Part shown: piece by piece, positions 7,106 to 14,878 of the stretch
Position numbering within the stretch: position 1 is the first letter of the stretch
Layout: each line of letters opens with the position of its first letter
Assembly (NCBI GenBank): GCA_033763435.1
Contig: JANRKN010000063.1
Coordinates: forward strand, 1-15,818
DNA from: JANRKN01 sp033763435
Lineage (GTDB): Bacteria > Planctomycetota > Phycisphaerae > Phycisphaerales > UBA1924
DNA: 15,818 bases
Direction: 5' to 3'
Translations under genes and position numbers: made by a program
Notes under the pieces: model-generated
Database searches by the model: none
What the model saw: the letters and a program-made list of their open reading frames with translations, nothing else
What the model was told of the DNA's origin: nothing

Positions 7106-7990
7106 ATGTTTCAGTCCAGCAATCCGATGATGAAGAACAGCGGCTTCCGCATGCCGCAGCGGTGGGACGACCTCGACGCGCCGGGCGGTCGGGGCGAGCG
7201 GGTGGGCATGTCCGGGGGCATGTCGGGGGGCATGTCGGGGGCGGGCGCCGCGACGCTTGATGCGAGCGCGATGCCTTCGACGACCATGACCGTCCGCGGC
7301 ACCGCCGCCAAGGCCGCCATCTCGCTCGTCTTCTGCGCCCTCACCGCCGTCGTCGTCTACGGCTGGATGTCGGGCCTCAAGGCCTCGGGTGCCTCGCTCG
7401 CGCCCGCGACGGGCGTGATGATCGGCGGCACGCTCGTGGGCTTGGTGCTCGCCCTGATCCTCATGTTCAAGCCCCTGCTCGCCGCGTTCCTCACGCTGCC
7501 CTATGCCGTCTGCCAGGGCGCGTTCGTCGGCGGGCTCTCGTACATCGCCGCGACCTCGGGCCTCGCGGGCAAGGGCATCGGCGTCCACGGCGTGTTCACC
7601 GCCGTCACGATCACCTTCGGCATCTTCGCCGCCATGCTCGCCCTCTTCGGCGCGGGCCTGCGCATCCGAGGCGTCTTTGCCAAGATGCTCATCGTCGGCG
7701 TCGCGGGCGTCGCCCTCACCTACGTCGCGAATCTCGTCCTCAACCTCGTCGGCGTCACCTCGCTCAACGTCATCCACTCCGCCTCGCCCATCGGCATCGG
7801 GTTCAGCCTGGTCGTCGTGGGTCTGGCGAGCTTCACCCTCGTCATGGACATGCAGTTCATCGAGGACGCCTCGGCCGGGGGCACCGACAAGCGCATGGAG
7901 TGGTACGGCGCCTTCGCCCTCACGGGCAGCCTCGTCTGGCTCTACATCGAGGTCCTGCGCCTGATCTCCAAGCTTCGCAGCAACGAGTGA
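7106..7990 (+). CDS. Bax inhibitor-1/YccA-like seven-TM membrane protein
   Basis: 294 aa. ATG has GGGGAG 5 nt upstream (7095-7100). The N-terminus FQSSNPMMKNSGF matches the SSNP-type opening of the bacterial BI-1-like subgroup. A cytosolic low-complexity part follows (about 25-60) with MSGG repeated. Seven hydrophobic helices lie at about 70-89, 101-121, 123-149, 162-185, 191-216, 228-251 and 267-288. The family signature near the C-terminus is present: an acidic pair in LVMDMQFIEDASAGG (Asp248, Asp254), then EWYGAFALTGSLVWLYIEVLRLI. BI-1 proteins are membrane proteins linked to stress resistance and Ca2+/H+ leak; E. coli YccA interacts with FtsH. It is preceded by a long regulatory-looking gap and followed after 52 bp by queD, with no evident functional link. 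Confidence 0.93.
   Translation: MFQSSNPMMKNSGFRMPQRWDDLDAPGGRGERVGMSGGMSGGMSGAGAATLDASAMPSTTMTVRGTAAKAAISLVFCALTAVVVYGWMSGLKASGASLAPATGVMIGGTLVGLVLALILMFKPLLAAFLTLPYAVCQGAFVGGLSYIAATSGLAGKGIGVHGVFTAVTITFGIFAAMLALFGAGLRIRGVFAKMLIVGVAGVALTYVANLVLNLVGVTSLNVIHSASPIGIGFSLVVVGLASFTLVMDMQFIEDASAGGTDKRMEWYGAFALTGSLVWLYIEVLRLISKLRSNE
7208..7243 (+). repeat. Three 12-bp tandem units inside the BI-1 gene
   Basis: ATGTCSGGGGGC repeats three times with one or two differences, encoding MSGG-MSGG-MSGA in the predicted cytosolic N-terminal tail. In-frame, so unit number could change without breaking the gene. Each unit also starts with an ATG. Confidence 0.8.
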
Positions 7991-8028
7991 TCCTCACCCC
8001 CGGGGCCGGCGCTCGGCGTTGGGGGCCC

Positions 8029-8034
8029 TAACCT
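8029..8034 (+). promoter_or_regulatory. Weak -10-like hexamer just before queD
   Basis: TAACCT ends 8 nt before the queD ATG, which has no Shine-Dalgarno. If real, the mRNA leader would be 0-2 nt. Evidence is only spacing and a partial match. Confidence 0.2.
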
Positions 8035-8042
8035 GCCCGGCC

Positions 8043-8411
8043 ATGGAGATCTTCAAGGAGTTCCGCTTCGAGGCCGCGCACGACCTGCCCGATGCGCCCG
8101 AGGGCCATCAGTGCCGGAGACTGCACGGCCACTCCTACCTCGTGCGCGTGTGCGTGCGGGGGAAGATCGACCCGCGGACGGGCTGGGTCTGCGACTTCGG
8201 CGACATCAAGGCCGTCGTCAAGCCCCTGATCGATCAGCTCGACCACCAGTACCTCAACGACATCGAGGGCCTGTCTCAGTCCACCGCCGAGCGGCTGGCG
8301 CAGTGGTTCTGGCGCAAGCTCCACGGGCGCCTGGCGGGGCTCTCGAAGATCGAAGTCTGGGAAACGCCCACGAGCGGGTGCGCGTACTCGGGCGAGGACG
8401 AGCCGGCCTGA
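8043..8411 (+). CDS. queD: 6-carboxytetrahydropterin synthase QueD (6-pyruvoyl-tetrahydropterin synthase family)
   Basis: 122 aa, the normal length for QueD. It converts dihydroneopterin triphosphate to 6-carboxytetrahydropterin, the second step towards preQ0 and queuosine in tRNA. Zinc-ligand histidines are visible: His13 (FEAAH), His28 and His30 (LHGH). The catalytic Cys24 lies in HQCRRLHGH, then DFGD (51-54), DHQYLND (67-73, catalytic His68) and VWETPTSG (105-112, substrate-binding Glu107). The start is the ATG directly before EIFKEFRFEAAH; an upstream in-frame start at 8019 would add only eight non-conserved residues. No Shine-Dalgarno is present. QueC, QueE and QueF are not in the window. 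A PTPS acting in folate or biopterin synthesis is possible, but the CxxxHGH form favours QueD. Its stop lies 3 bp from the stop of the convergent kinase gene. Confidence 0.93.
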   Translation: MEIFKEFRFEAAHDLPDAPEGHQCRRLHGHSYLVRVCVRGKIDPRTGWVCDFGDIKAVVKPLIDQLDHQYLNDIEGLSQSTAERLAQWFWRKLHGRLAGLSKIEVWETPTSGCAYSGEDEPA

Positions 8412-8414
8412 TCG

Positions 8415-10361
<1,947 letters not shown>

Positions 10362-10609
10362 TGAATGGACACATCGGGCCTGTGCTCTTCGGCCATGACG
10401 CTCCGAAATTCGATCGGGGAGAAGTTCCCGTATGGACTTCCCGCAGGGTCGGCGAGATCCCAAACTTGGGGGATACCGCGAGAAATCTGCCCCGGCCGCG
10501 TGAATGGACAACTCCCCAACCCGAACGGGCGGATCAGGGTCAATCACCGAAGCACCCTTGGTTCGGCCCGTGGGCGGATCCGCTCAGGCTCGAGGCACGG
10601 TCGGCCCGC

Positions 10610-10948
10610 TCACGACGCCTTGACGTTCGCCGTGACCTGCACGCGCGTCTGGACGATCGGCGGTCCCTTCTCGATCGACTCGCGCATCAGGCGCCCGACC
10701 TTGAACTTCACGGTGCGCTTGGCCGGCACCTCGACGCGCTCGAGCGTCTTGGGATTCTGCGCGGTGCGTGCGGCGCGCTCCTTGACCTCGAACACGCCGA
10801 AGTCACGCAGCTCGAGCCGGTTGCCCTTCTTGAGCTCCAGGATCGTCTGATCAAGGAACTCCTGGATCGCGGTCTTCACGTCGTTGCGCTTGAGCTTCGT
10901 GCGCTGCGCGATGCGGTCGACCAGGTCCTTCTTCGTGACGGTGCTCAT
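10610..10948 (-). CDS. HU/IHF family DNA-binding protein
   Basis: 112 aa. Starts MSTVTKKDLVDRIAQRT, the standard opening of this family; an ATG 9 bp upstream (10957) would add MPA. The alpha-helical dimerisation part (about 1-45) is followed by LELRDFGVFEVKERAARTAQNPKT, the beta-arm stretch with the conserved RxxRxxxNPxT pattern, then VPAKRTVKFKVGRLMRESI. A tail of about 18 residues, TRVQVTANVKAS at its end, extends past the usual HU length of about 90 residues. It bends DNA and compacts the nucleoid as a dimer; whether it behaves more like HU or IHF cannot be told. No Shine-Dalgarno is visible. It has its own well-formed promoter and a leader of about 237 nt. Confidence 0.95.
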   Translation of the reverse strand: MSTVTKKDLVDRIAQRTKLKRNDVKTAIQEFLDQTILELKKGNRLELRDFGVFEVKERAARTAQNPKTLERVEVPAKRTVKFKVGRLMRESIEKGPPIVQTRVQVTANVKAS

Positions 10949-11048
10949 GGCAGGCATCCGGGGGCTGATGGGTCAGGGCGGGCGGGAAGGCGTGGGCAGT
11001 GCGGCAGGGAGCGGGAGGAGCCCCGGAAGAGTTCGCTAGGCCGCACCG

Positions 11049-11079
11049 TTCGGAACCCCGCACAGGGCAAGGCTCCGAA
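11049..11079 (-). other. Inverted repeat in HU leader
   Basis: TTCGGA and TCCGAA (11049-11054 and 11074-11079), with an inner GCCC/GGGG pairing, can form a two-part hairpin in the transcript leader. A second inverted repeat, CCGACGG/CCGTCGG, lies at 11091-11131. Confidence 0.4.
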
Positions 11080-11191
11080 ACAGTTGCAGACCGACGGCGT
11101 GAACCACCGTCGCCGCCGGCAAAACCGTCGGCGAAGCAGTTCGCGAGAACTTGTCCGGAGTCCCACGAGCGGGCCGGGCAGGTCCAGCGGG

Positions 11192-11220
11192 AGTATCGGA
11201 GGGCACTTGGCCCGCGTCAA
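11192..11220 (-). promoter_or_regulatory. Sigma70-like promoter of the HU gene
   Basis: On the minus strand TTGACG (11215-11220) and GATACT (11192-11197) are separated by exactly 17 bp: 5 of 6 and 4 of 6 consensus matches. It is the best promoter in the window. The predicted transcription start near 11185 leaves a 5' leader of about 237 nt before the HU ATG. Confidence 0.6.
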
Positions 11221-11257
11221 TAGCCCGATGCCCCAAATCGTGATTCACCCCGGATTT

Positions 11258-11279
11258 AGCACACGAATTCGCGCGTGCT
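11258..11279. repeat. Imperfect 22-bp palindrome upstream of HU promoter
   Basis: AGCACACG and CGCGTGCT pair at 7 of 8 positions around AATTCG. It lies about 40 bp upstream of the -35 hexamer, an operator-like position. Confidence 0.35.
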
Positions 11280-11424
11280 CGCGTCCGAAACGCCCGCACG
11301 GGATGGGCAGCAGCACCCAGGGACTGTGCAGAAGCCACCCCCGGGCGAGCAATGGGCATCTTGCCCGTCTCTCAAGAGGCGGGGCGGGTCCGAGAACGGT
11401 CGAACGGGGCGGGCGAGGCGAGGG

Positions 11425-12360
11425 TCAGAACCGCAGCGAGAGGCCGAAGAGCAGGCCGGCCATGGAGCCGGAGGATTCGAAGCGTCCGACGCCCTTGGGC
11501 CCGGCCTTGAGGTTGTAGGAGAGGTTGCGATAGCCGACCTGCAGGCCGAGGTTTTCCGTCGCGTTCCAGGTGAAGGCGGCGACGATGTCCCACGACGAGC
11601 TGGAGCGGTCGCCGCCGCTCATGTACCCGACGTTGCTGGTGACGTCGATGGTGAAGTGCTCGAGCAGACCGATCGAGAATCGCAGGCCCGCGACGGGCTG
11701 AGCGAAGAACTCATCGACGCCGGTGGACGCGCCGCCGACGCGCGAGACGCGTGCGGAGAGATCGAAGATGCGCGCGCCGAGCGCGACGTCGAGCGTGGCG
11801 CCGATGGGGATCGAGCCATCGCGGTTGGGGAGGGCGATCTCGTTGAGGAATCGCCATGCGCCGGTGAGGTCGGCGGTCGCGAAGTCGTACGAGGCCTGCA
11901 TGAGGTCGCCCGCGTTGTAGGTGACATTGCCCTGCTGACCGGCCTTGGCGGCGATGAAGTTGCGGTCGCTCGAATAGCTCATGCCGCTGATCGAGATCCG
12001 GAAGTCGTCGCGGTAGATGTGAATGCGCCCCAGGGGCGAGACGCGCGGCGAGTCGAGGTTGATGTCCTTGAGATCGACCTTCTCGGGCGCGCCCGACGCG
12101 CCGGGCAGCTTGAGCTTGCCGCCGGGCGAGGCGTACCAGATGCTCGGCTCGATCTGAAGGCGCCAGCGGTCGGTGCCGTCCTCGGCGCGATAGGGCGGCA
12201 GCGCCTCGTCGCGCGCCCCCGCCTGCGCACCGCCCGCCGCGGAAGAATTCACCGCGGGCGTCGCCGGAGGTTGCGTCGGCGGCGTCGCTTCGCTCTGCGC
12301 CCACGCGCTCCCGGCCAGCACCATCAGACCCAGCACACTCCACGCACGCCGATCGATCAT
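11425..12360 (-). CDS. Predicted outer-membrane beta-barrel protein, function unknown
   Basis: 311 aa. The ATG has GGAGA about 8 nt upstream; a GTG two codons earlier is a less likely start. The signal peptide (residues 1-22, MIDRRAWSVLGLMVLAGSAWA) is followed by a low-complexity Ala/Pro/Gly linker to about residue 52. Then come alternating amphipathic beta strands (WRLQIEPSIWYASPGG, LGRIHIYRDDFRISISGMSYSS, ASYDFATADLTGAWRF, LRFSIGLLEHFTIDVTSNVGY, DIVAAFTWNATENLGLQVGYRNLSY). It ends AGLLFGLSLRF, a C-terminal strand with terminal Phe typical of BAM substrates. I estimate 8-12 strands. The architecture is of the small OmpA/OmpW or opacity-protein type, but I recognise no specific family. A TACGCT hexamer lies 41-46 nt upstream of the start. 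The dnaB stop is 96 bp upstream, so it could be co-transcribed in part. Confidence 0.85.
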   Translation of the reverse strand: MIDRRAWSVLGLMVLAGSAWAQSEATPPTQPPATPAVNSSAAGGAQAGARDEALPPYRAEDGTDRWRLQIEPSIWYASPGGKLKLPGASGAPEKVDLKDINLDSPRVSPLGRIHIYRDDFRISISGMSYSSDRNFIAAKAGQQGNVTYNAGDLMQASYDFATADLTGAWRFLNEIALPNRDGSIPIGATLDVALGARIFDLSARVSRVGGASTGVDEFFAQPVAGLRFSIGLLEHFTIDVTSNVGYMSGGDRSSSSWDIVAAFTWNATENLGLQVGYRNLSYNLKAGPKGVGRFESSGSMAGLLFGLSLRF

Positions 12361-12400
12361 CGTCACGTCTCCGACAGCCCCACACGCCCACAGCGCGTAG

Positions 12401-12406
12401 AGCGTA
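12401..12406 (-). promoter_or_regulatory. Candidate -10 element of the barrel-protein gene
   Basis: TACGCT on the minus strand, giving a leader of about 34 nt that contains the GGAGA ribosome site. Upstream CGGACC at 18 bp is only a weak -35 (3 of 6). Confidence 0.35.
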
Positions 12407-12456
12407 CACGGGCTGACGCGCTCAGGTCCGGCGTTGGGTGTTCGGCGGGCGCGCGA

Positions 12457-14253
12457 TCAGAGATCCTCATCGAAGCTCTGCGGCAGGCCGGTGGGCCCGC
12501 TCCGCGTCGGCCCGGACTCGGGCCCCGCGCCGTTCCCGCCCGCACCGTTCCCGCCATTCCCGCCGGGCCCGGGGCCGAACGCGAACGGCGGAGGCTCGCC
12601 GTTGCCCCCGCCATGGCCACCACCGCCGCCGAATCCGCCGCCGCCGCCGGAGCCGGGCGAATAGCTCGGCACGCCCTGGTCGTACGTCGGTCCGGTGTAG
12701 TTGCTGAACCGCGTCGTCGACGACTCCCACTTGAGCTTCACCACGTCCGTCGGCCCGTTGCGCTGCTTGGCGATGATCAGCTCCGCGACGCCCTTCTTGT
12801 CCGGGTTCTCAAGCTCCCACTCAGGGTTCTGGATGTGGTAGTACTCCTCGCGGTGCAGGAGGATCACGACGTCCGCGTCCTGCTCGATCGAGCCCGATTC
12901 GCGCAGGTCCGCCATGCGCGGGCGGTTGCCCTCGCGCTGTTCGCTCGCGCGGTTGAGCTGCGCGAGGCAGACCACCGGCACGTCCAGCTCGCGCGCGAGG
13001 GCCTTGATCCCGCGGCTGATGGCCGAGACTTCGACCTGACGGCTCTCGCGCGCCTGCGTGGGCGAGCTCATGAGCTGCAGGTAGTCGATCATGATGCACC
13101 GCACGCCGTGCTGGCGCACCATCTGCCTCGCGCGCGAGCGCAGCATCATCACGCTCATGTTGGGCGTGTCGTCGATGTAGATCGGCGCGCTCGAGAGCTC
13201 GCCGCAGGCGCGGATCAGCCGCTTGAACTCCACGTCCTCGAGCTTGCGGCCCGAGCGCAGGTGCTGGCCCGAGACCTGCGCGCGCGCGCTGAGCAGACGC
13301 TGCGTCACCGCGGCCTTGGACATTTCCATCGAGAAGAACGCGACCGGCGTCGGGTTCACCGCGCCCCCGCGCGACGCCGACACGCCGCCCATCGCGATCT
13401 GCTCGGCCAGGTTCAGCGCCAGCGCCGTCTTGCCCATCGAGGGACGCGCCGCGACGATGATCAGCTCGCCCGCCTGCAGCCCCATCAGCAGCTCGTCCAG
13501 GTCGCGATACCCCGTCGGCAGGCCCGTGATGCCCTTGCCCTCGCTCGCCTCGATCCGGTCGATCTCGCGCTGCAGGAGGTCCGACAGCTTCTGCGGGTCC
13601 GAGCGTTCGTCTTCTTTCGCGATCTCGAACACCGCCTGCTCGGCGCGGTCGAGGATCTCGCGCGTCGCCTCGGGCCCAAGGTCGCCCGAGTTGTACACCT
13701 CCCACAGCGTCTTGCCGGCCGCGTCGATGAGTCGGCGCAGGCGGGCCTTGTCGGCGACGATCCGGGCGTAGTACGGCGCATTGCTGGCCGCGGGCACGGC
13801 GTTCGCCAGCTCGACCAGATAATCCGCCCCGCCGATCGCGTCGAGGATCTGCAGGTCGCGCAGGCGCTCGTTGAGCTGCACGAGGTCGACGGACTGATGC
13901 TTGTCGTAGAGATCGACGAGCGCGCGGAAGACCTTGCCGTGGGACTCGGAGTAGAAGTCGCCCTCAGAGTGCACGACGGGCAGGACCTCGCCGATGACGC
14001 GCGGGTCGAGCAGCATCGCGCCGAGCAAGGCCATCTCACTCTCGAGTGAGTGCGGCGGGAGCCGATCGAACAGGCGCCCCTGAGGCCCGCGCGCCGCGGG
14101 ATTCCCGCCGCCGCCCGCTCCACCGGCCCCACCGCTGCGCCGGGCGGGCTTGAACTCGGCGTAGCGGTCGAGCGTGAACTCGCCCGGCCCGCGCGGAGCG
14201 TCGCCCGCCGGGCCTGAGGCGTTGTCGGCAGGGGAATTGGGGAACGAAGTCAT
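12457..14253 (-). CDS. dnaB: Replicative DNA helicase DnaB with long N- and C-terminal extensions
   Basis: 598 aa versus about 470 for E. coli. DnaB is the hexameric 5'-3' fork helicase. A disordered, Gly/Ala/Pro-rich N-terminal extension (about 1-62) precedes the primase-interacting N-domain (about 66-170; LPPHSLESEMALLGAMLLDP). The RecA-like motor follows: GLPTGYRDLDELLMGLQAGELIIVA, Walker A ARPSMGKTA (269-277, Lys275), FFSMEM (Glu310), Walker B IMIDYLQLM (Asp390), VCLAQLNR and LRESGSIEQDADVV, then KQRNGPTD. An extra loop of about 10 residues (291-302) precedes FFSMEM. After residue 533 comes a Gly/Pro/Asn-rich tail ending PQSFDEDL, much like the tail and acidic tip of SSB. There is no intein. 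The ATG has GGAGA about 11 nt upstream; the frame is open further but the upstream part does not look coding. The divergent gap of 223 bp to the next gene holds two GTCCACAGG motifs. Confidence 0.96.
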   Translation of the reverse strand: MTSFPNSPADNASGPAGDAPRGPGEFTLDRYAEFKPARRSGGAGGAGGGGNPAARGPQGRLFDRLPPHSLESEMALLGAMLLDPRVIGEVLPVVHSEGDFYSESHGKVFRALVDLYDKHQSVDLVQLNERLRDLQILDAIGGADYLVELANAVPAASNAPYYARIVADKARLRRLIDAAGKTLWEVYNSGDLGPEATREILDRAEQAVFEIAKEDERSDPQKLSDLLQREIDRIEASEGKGITGLPTGYRDLDELLMGLQAGELIIVAARPSMGKTALALNLAEQIAMGGVSASRGGAVNPTPVAFFSMEMSKAAVTQRLLSARAQVSGQHLRSGRKLEDVEFKRLIRACGELSSAPIYIDDTPNMSVMMLRSRARQMVRQHGVRCIMIDYLQLMSSPTQARESRQVEVSAISRGIKALARELDVPVVCLAQLNRASEQREGNRPRMADLRESGSIEQDADVVILLHREEYYHIQNPEWELENPDKKGVAELIIAKQRNGPTDVVKLKWESSTTRFSNYTGPTYDQGVPSYSPGSGGGGGFGGGGGHGGGNGEPPPFAFGPGPGGNGGNGAGGNGAGPESGPTRSGPTGLPQSFDEDL

Positions 14254-14324
14254 GGCCCGACAGTCTCCGCAGTCGCCCGATCGCGTGGGCGTAGTTGACA
14301 GGTGATCCGCATGTTCTGCGCGGT

Positions 14325-14391
14325 CCGTCCACAGGGCGAGCCCCGGCCGCGAAATCCGGCGCGAACGTCCCAATAAGTGTTTCTGTCCACA
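14325..14391. promoter_or_regulatory. Pair of GTCCACAGG motifs in the dnaB divergent region
   Basis: GTCCACAGG occurs twice, 58 bp apart. The 9-mers CCGTCCACA (14325-14333) and CTGTCCACA (14383-14391) match the E. coli DnaA box TTATCCACA at 6 and 7 of 9 positions. The first base pairs next to the right copy are relatively A/T-rich. This is weak evidence for DnaA binding. Confidence 0.25.
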
Positions 14392-14427
14392 GGTCTTCCG
14401 GAGGTTGTCCGGAGCGGGTGTTCACCT

Positions 14428-14456
14428 CTGGCACGCGGGCGGCGTGGCTGTACACT
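14428..14456 (+). promoter_or_regulatory. Candidate promoter of the 120-aa gene
   Basis: CTGGCA (14428-14433) and TACACT (14451-14456) are 17 bp apart, each matching the consensus at 4 of 6 positions. Start of transcription near 14463 would leave a leader of about 14 nt with the GGAGG site in it. Confidence 0.45.
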
Positions 14457-14476
14457 CTCTCCCGCACGGAGGCTTC

Positions 14477-14839
14477 ATGGACGCAGGTCGGATCAGCATG
14501 GCGGGCTCGGCATCGGCGGCGGCGGTTCAGCAGGCGCAGGCCGCCCGCGCGTATGGCCCCATCCGCTTTGCCGATGCCGTCGCCCAGATGAAGCTCGCGC
14601 CGGTCCAGGCGGCGCCGCAGATTTCTCAGGCCGATCCGCGCCAAGGCCAGCCGAGCCGGAGCGCCAGCCTCGAGCGCAATCTCGAGCGTCTGGTCGCCGC
14701 GAAGACGGACGTCTCCGCGCGTGAGAACGTCGGCGTGCCCAGCGGCCAAGCGCCGATGTCGATCTACCGCCATCCCGCGGACAAGAACCTGGCCGCGACG
14801 GGCGTCGCCGCCGGGCGCATGCTCGACGTCAAGGGCTAA
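14477..14839 (+). CDS. Protein of unknown function, 120 aa
   Basis: I do not recognise this protein. The ATG is preceded by GGAGG 4 nt upstream and a plausible promoter, and a hairpin with a T/C tail follows the stop, so it looks like a real, monocistronic gene. The sequence is soluble with no signal peptide or TM segment. It is an Ala/Gln-rich N-terminal helix (about 8-25, SMAGSASAAAVQQAQAARAY), a short GPIRFADAVAQMKLAPVQ motif, a polar Gln/Pro/Ser middle, an amphipathic helix (SLERNLERLVAAKT, about 63-76), and a C-terminal SIYRHPADKNLAATGV stretch. Charged and Ala-rich, probably mostly helical or partly disordered. It is divergent from dnaB and upstream of tsaB, but a terminator separates it from the latter. 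No function is proposed. Confidence 0.8.
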   Translation: MDAGRISMAGSASAAAVQQAQAARAYGPIRFADAVAQMKLAPVQAAPQISQADPRQGQPSRSASLERNLERLVAAKTDVSARENVGVPSGQAPMSIYRHPADKNLAATGVAAGRMLDVKG

Positions 14840-14841
14840 GG

Positions 14842-14867
14842 CGCGAATCACGATTCGCGTTCTTTCC
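14842..14867 (+). terminator. Hairpin terminator after the 120-aa gene
   Basis: CGCGAATC and GATTCGCG (8 bp, 14842-14849 and 14852-14859) almost touch, so the loop would open to about 6 nt. TTCTTTCC follows. It starts 3 nt after the stop codon and ends 19 nt before tsaB, so it would need to act before tsaB's own start. It could instead be an operator dyad. Confidence 0.5.
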
Positions 14868-14873
14868 TACGCT
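14868..14873 (+). promoter_or_regulatory. Candidate -10 of a leaderless tsaB transcript
   Basis: TACGCT ends 5 nt before the tsaB ATG, the spacing expected if transcription begins at the A of the start codon. No Shine-Dalgarno is present. The same hexamer precedes other genes here. Confidence 0.3.
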
Positions 14874-14878
14874 CTCCC

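Larger units (their letters stand above)
10949..11424. other. 476-base intergenic region: HU leader and promoter, then spacer to the barrel-protein gene
   Basis: No credible gene. From right to left (minus-strand reading) it holds an imperfect hairpin without T run (CCCGCCTC/GAGACGGG, 11364-11383) about 40 nt beyond the barrel-gene stop, then a 22-bp imperfect palindrome (11258-11279). The dyad AATCGTGATT (11236-11245), the HU promoter (11192-11220) and a long, G+C-rich, structured leader with two inverted repeats (11091-11131 and 11049-11079) follow. Confidence 0.65.

Noticed and set aside
10362..10547. 62-codon N-terminal extension of the histidine kinase to a GTG at 10547
   Set aside because: Third-position bases lose their G/C bias there and the residues match nothing; kept as an alternative start only.
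10574..10583. Perfect 10-bp palindrome GCGGATCCGC after the HU gene
   Set aside because: Too short and G+C-rich to call a terminator; no T run follows on either strand.
11275..14049. 924-codon open frame on the plus strand opposite dnaB and the barrel gene
   Set aside because: It is a G+C-rich shadow. dnaB and the barrel gene are recognisable on the minus strand over nearly all of its length, and its product is Arg/Ala/His-rich without a family.
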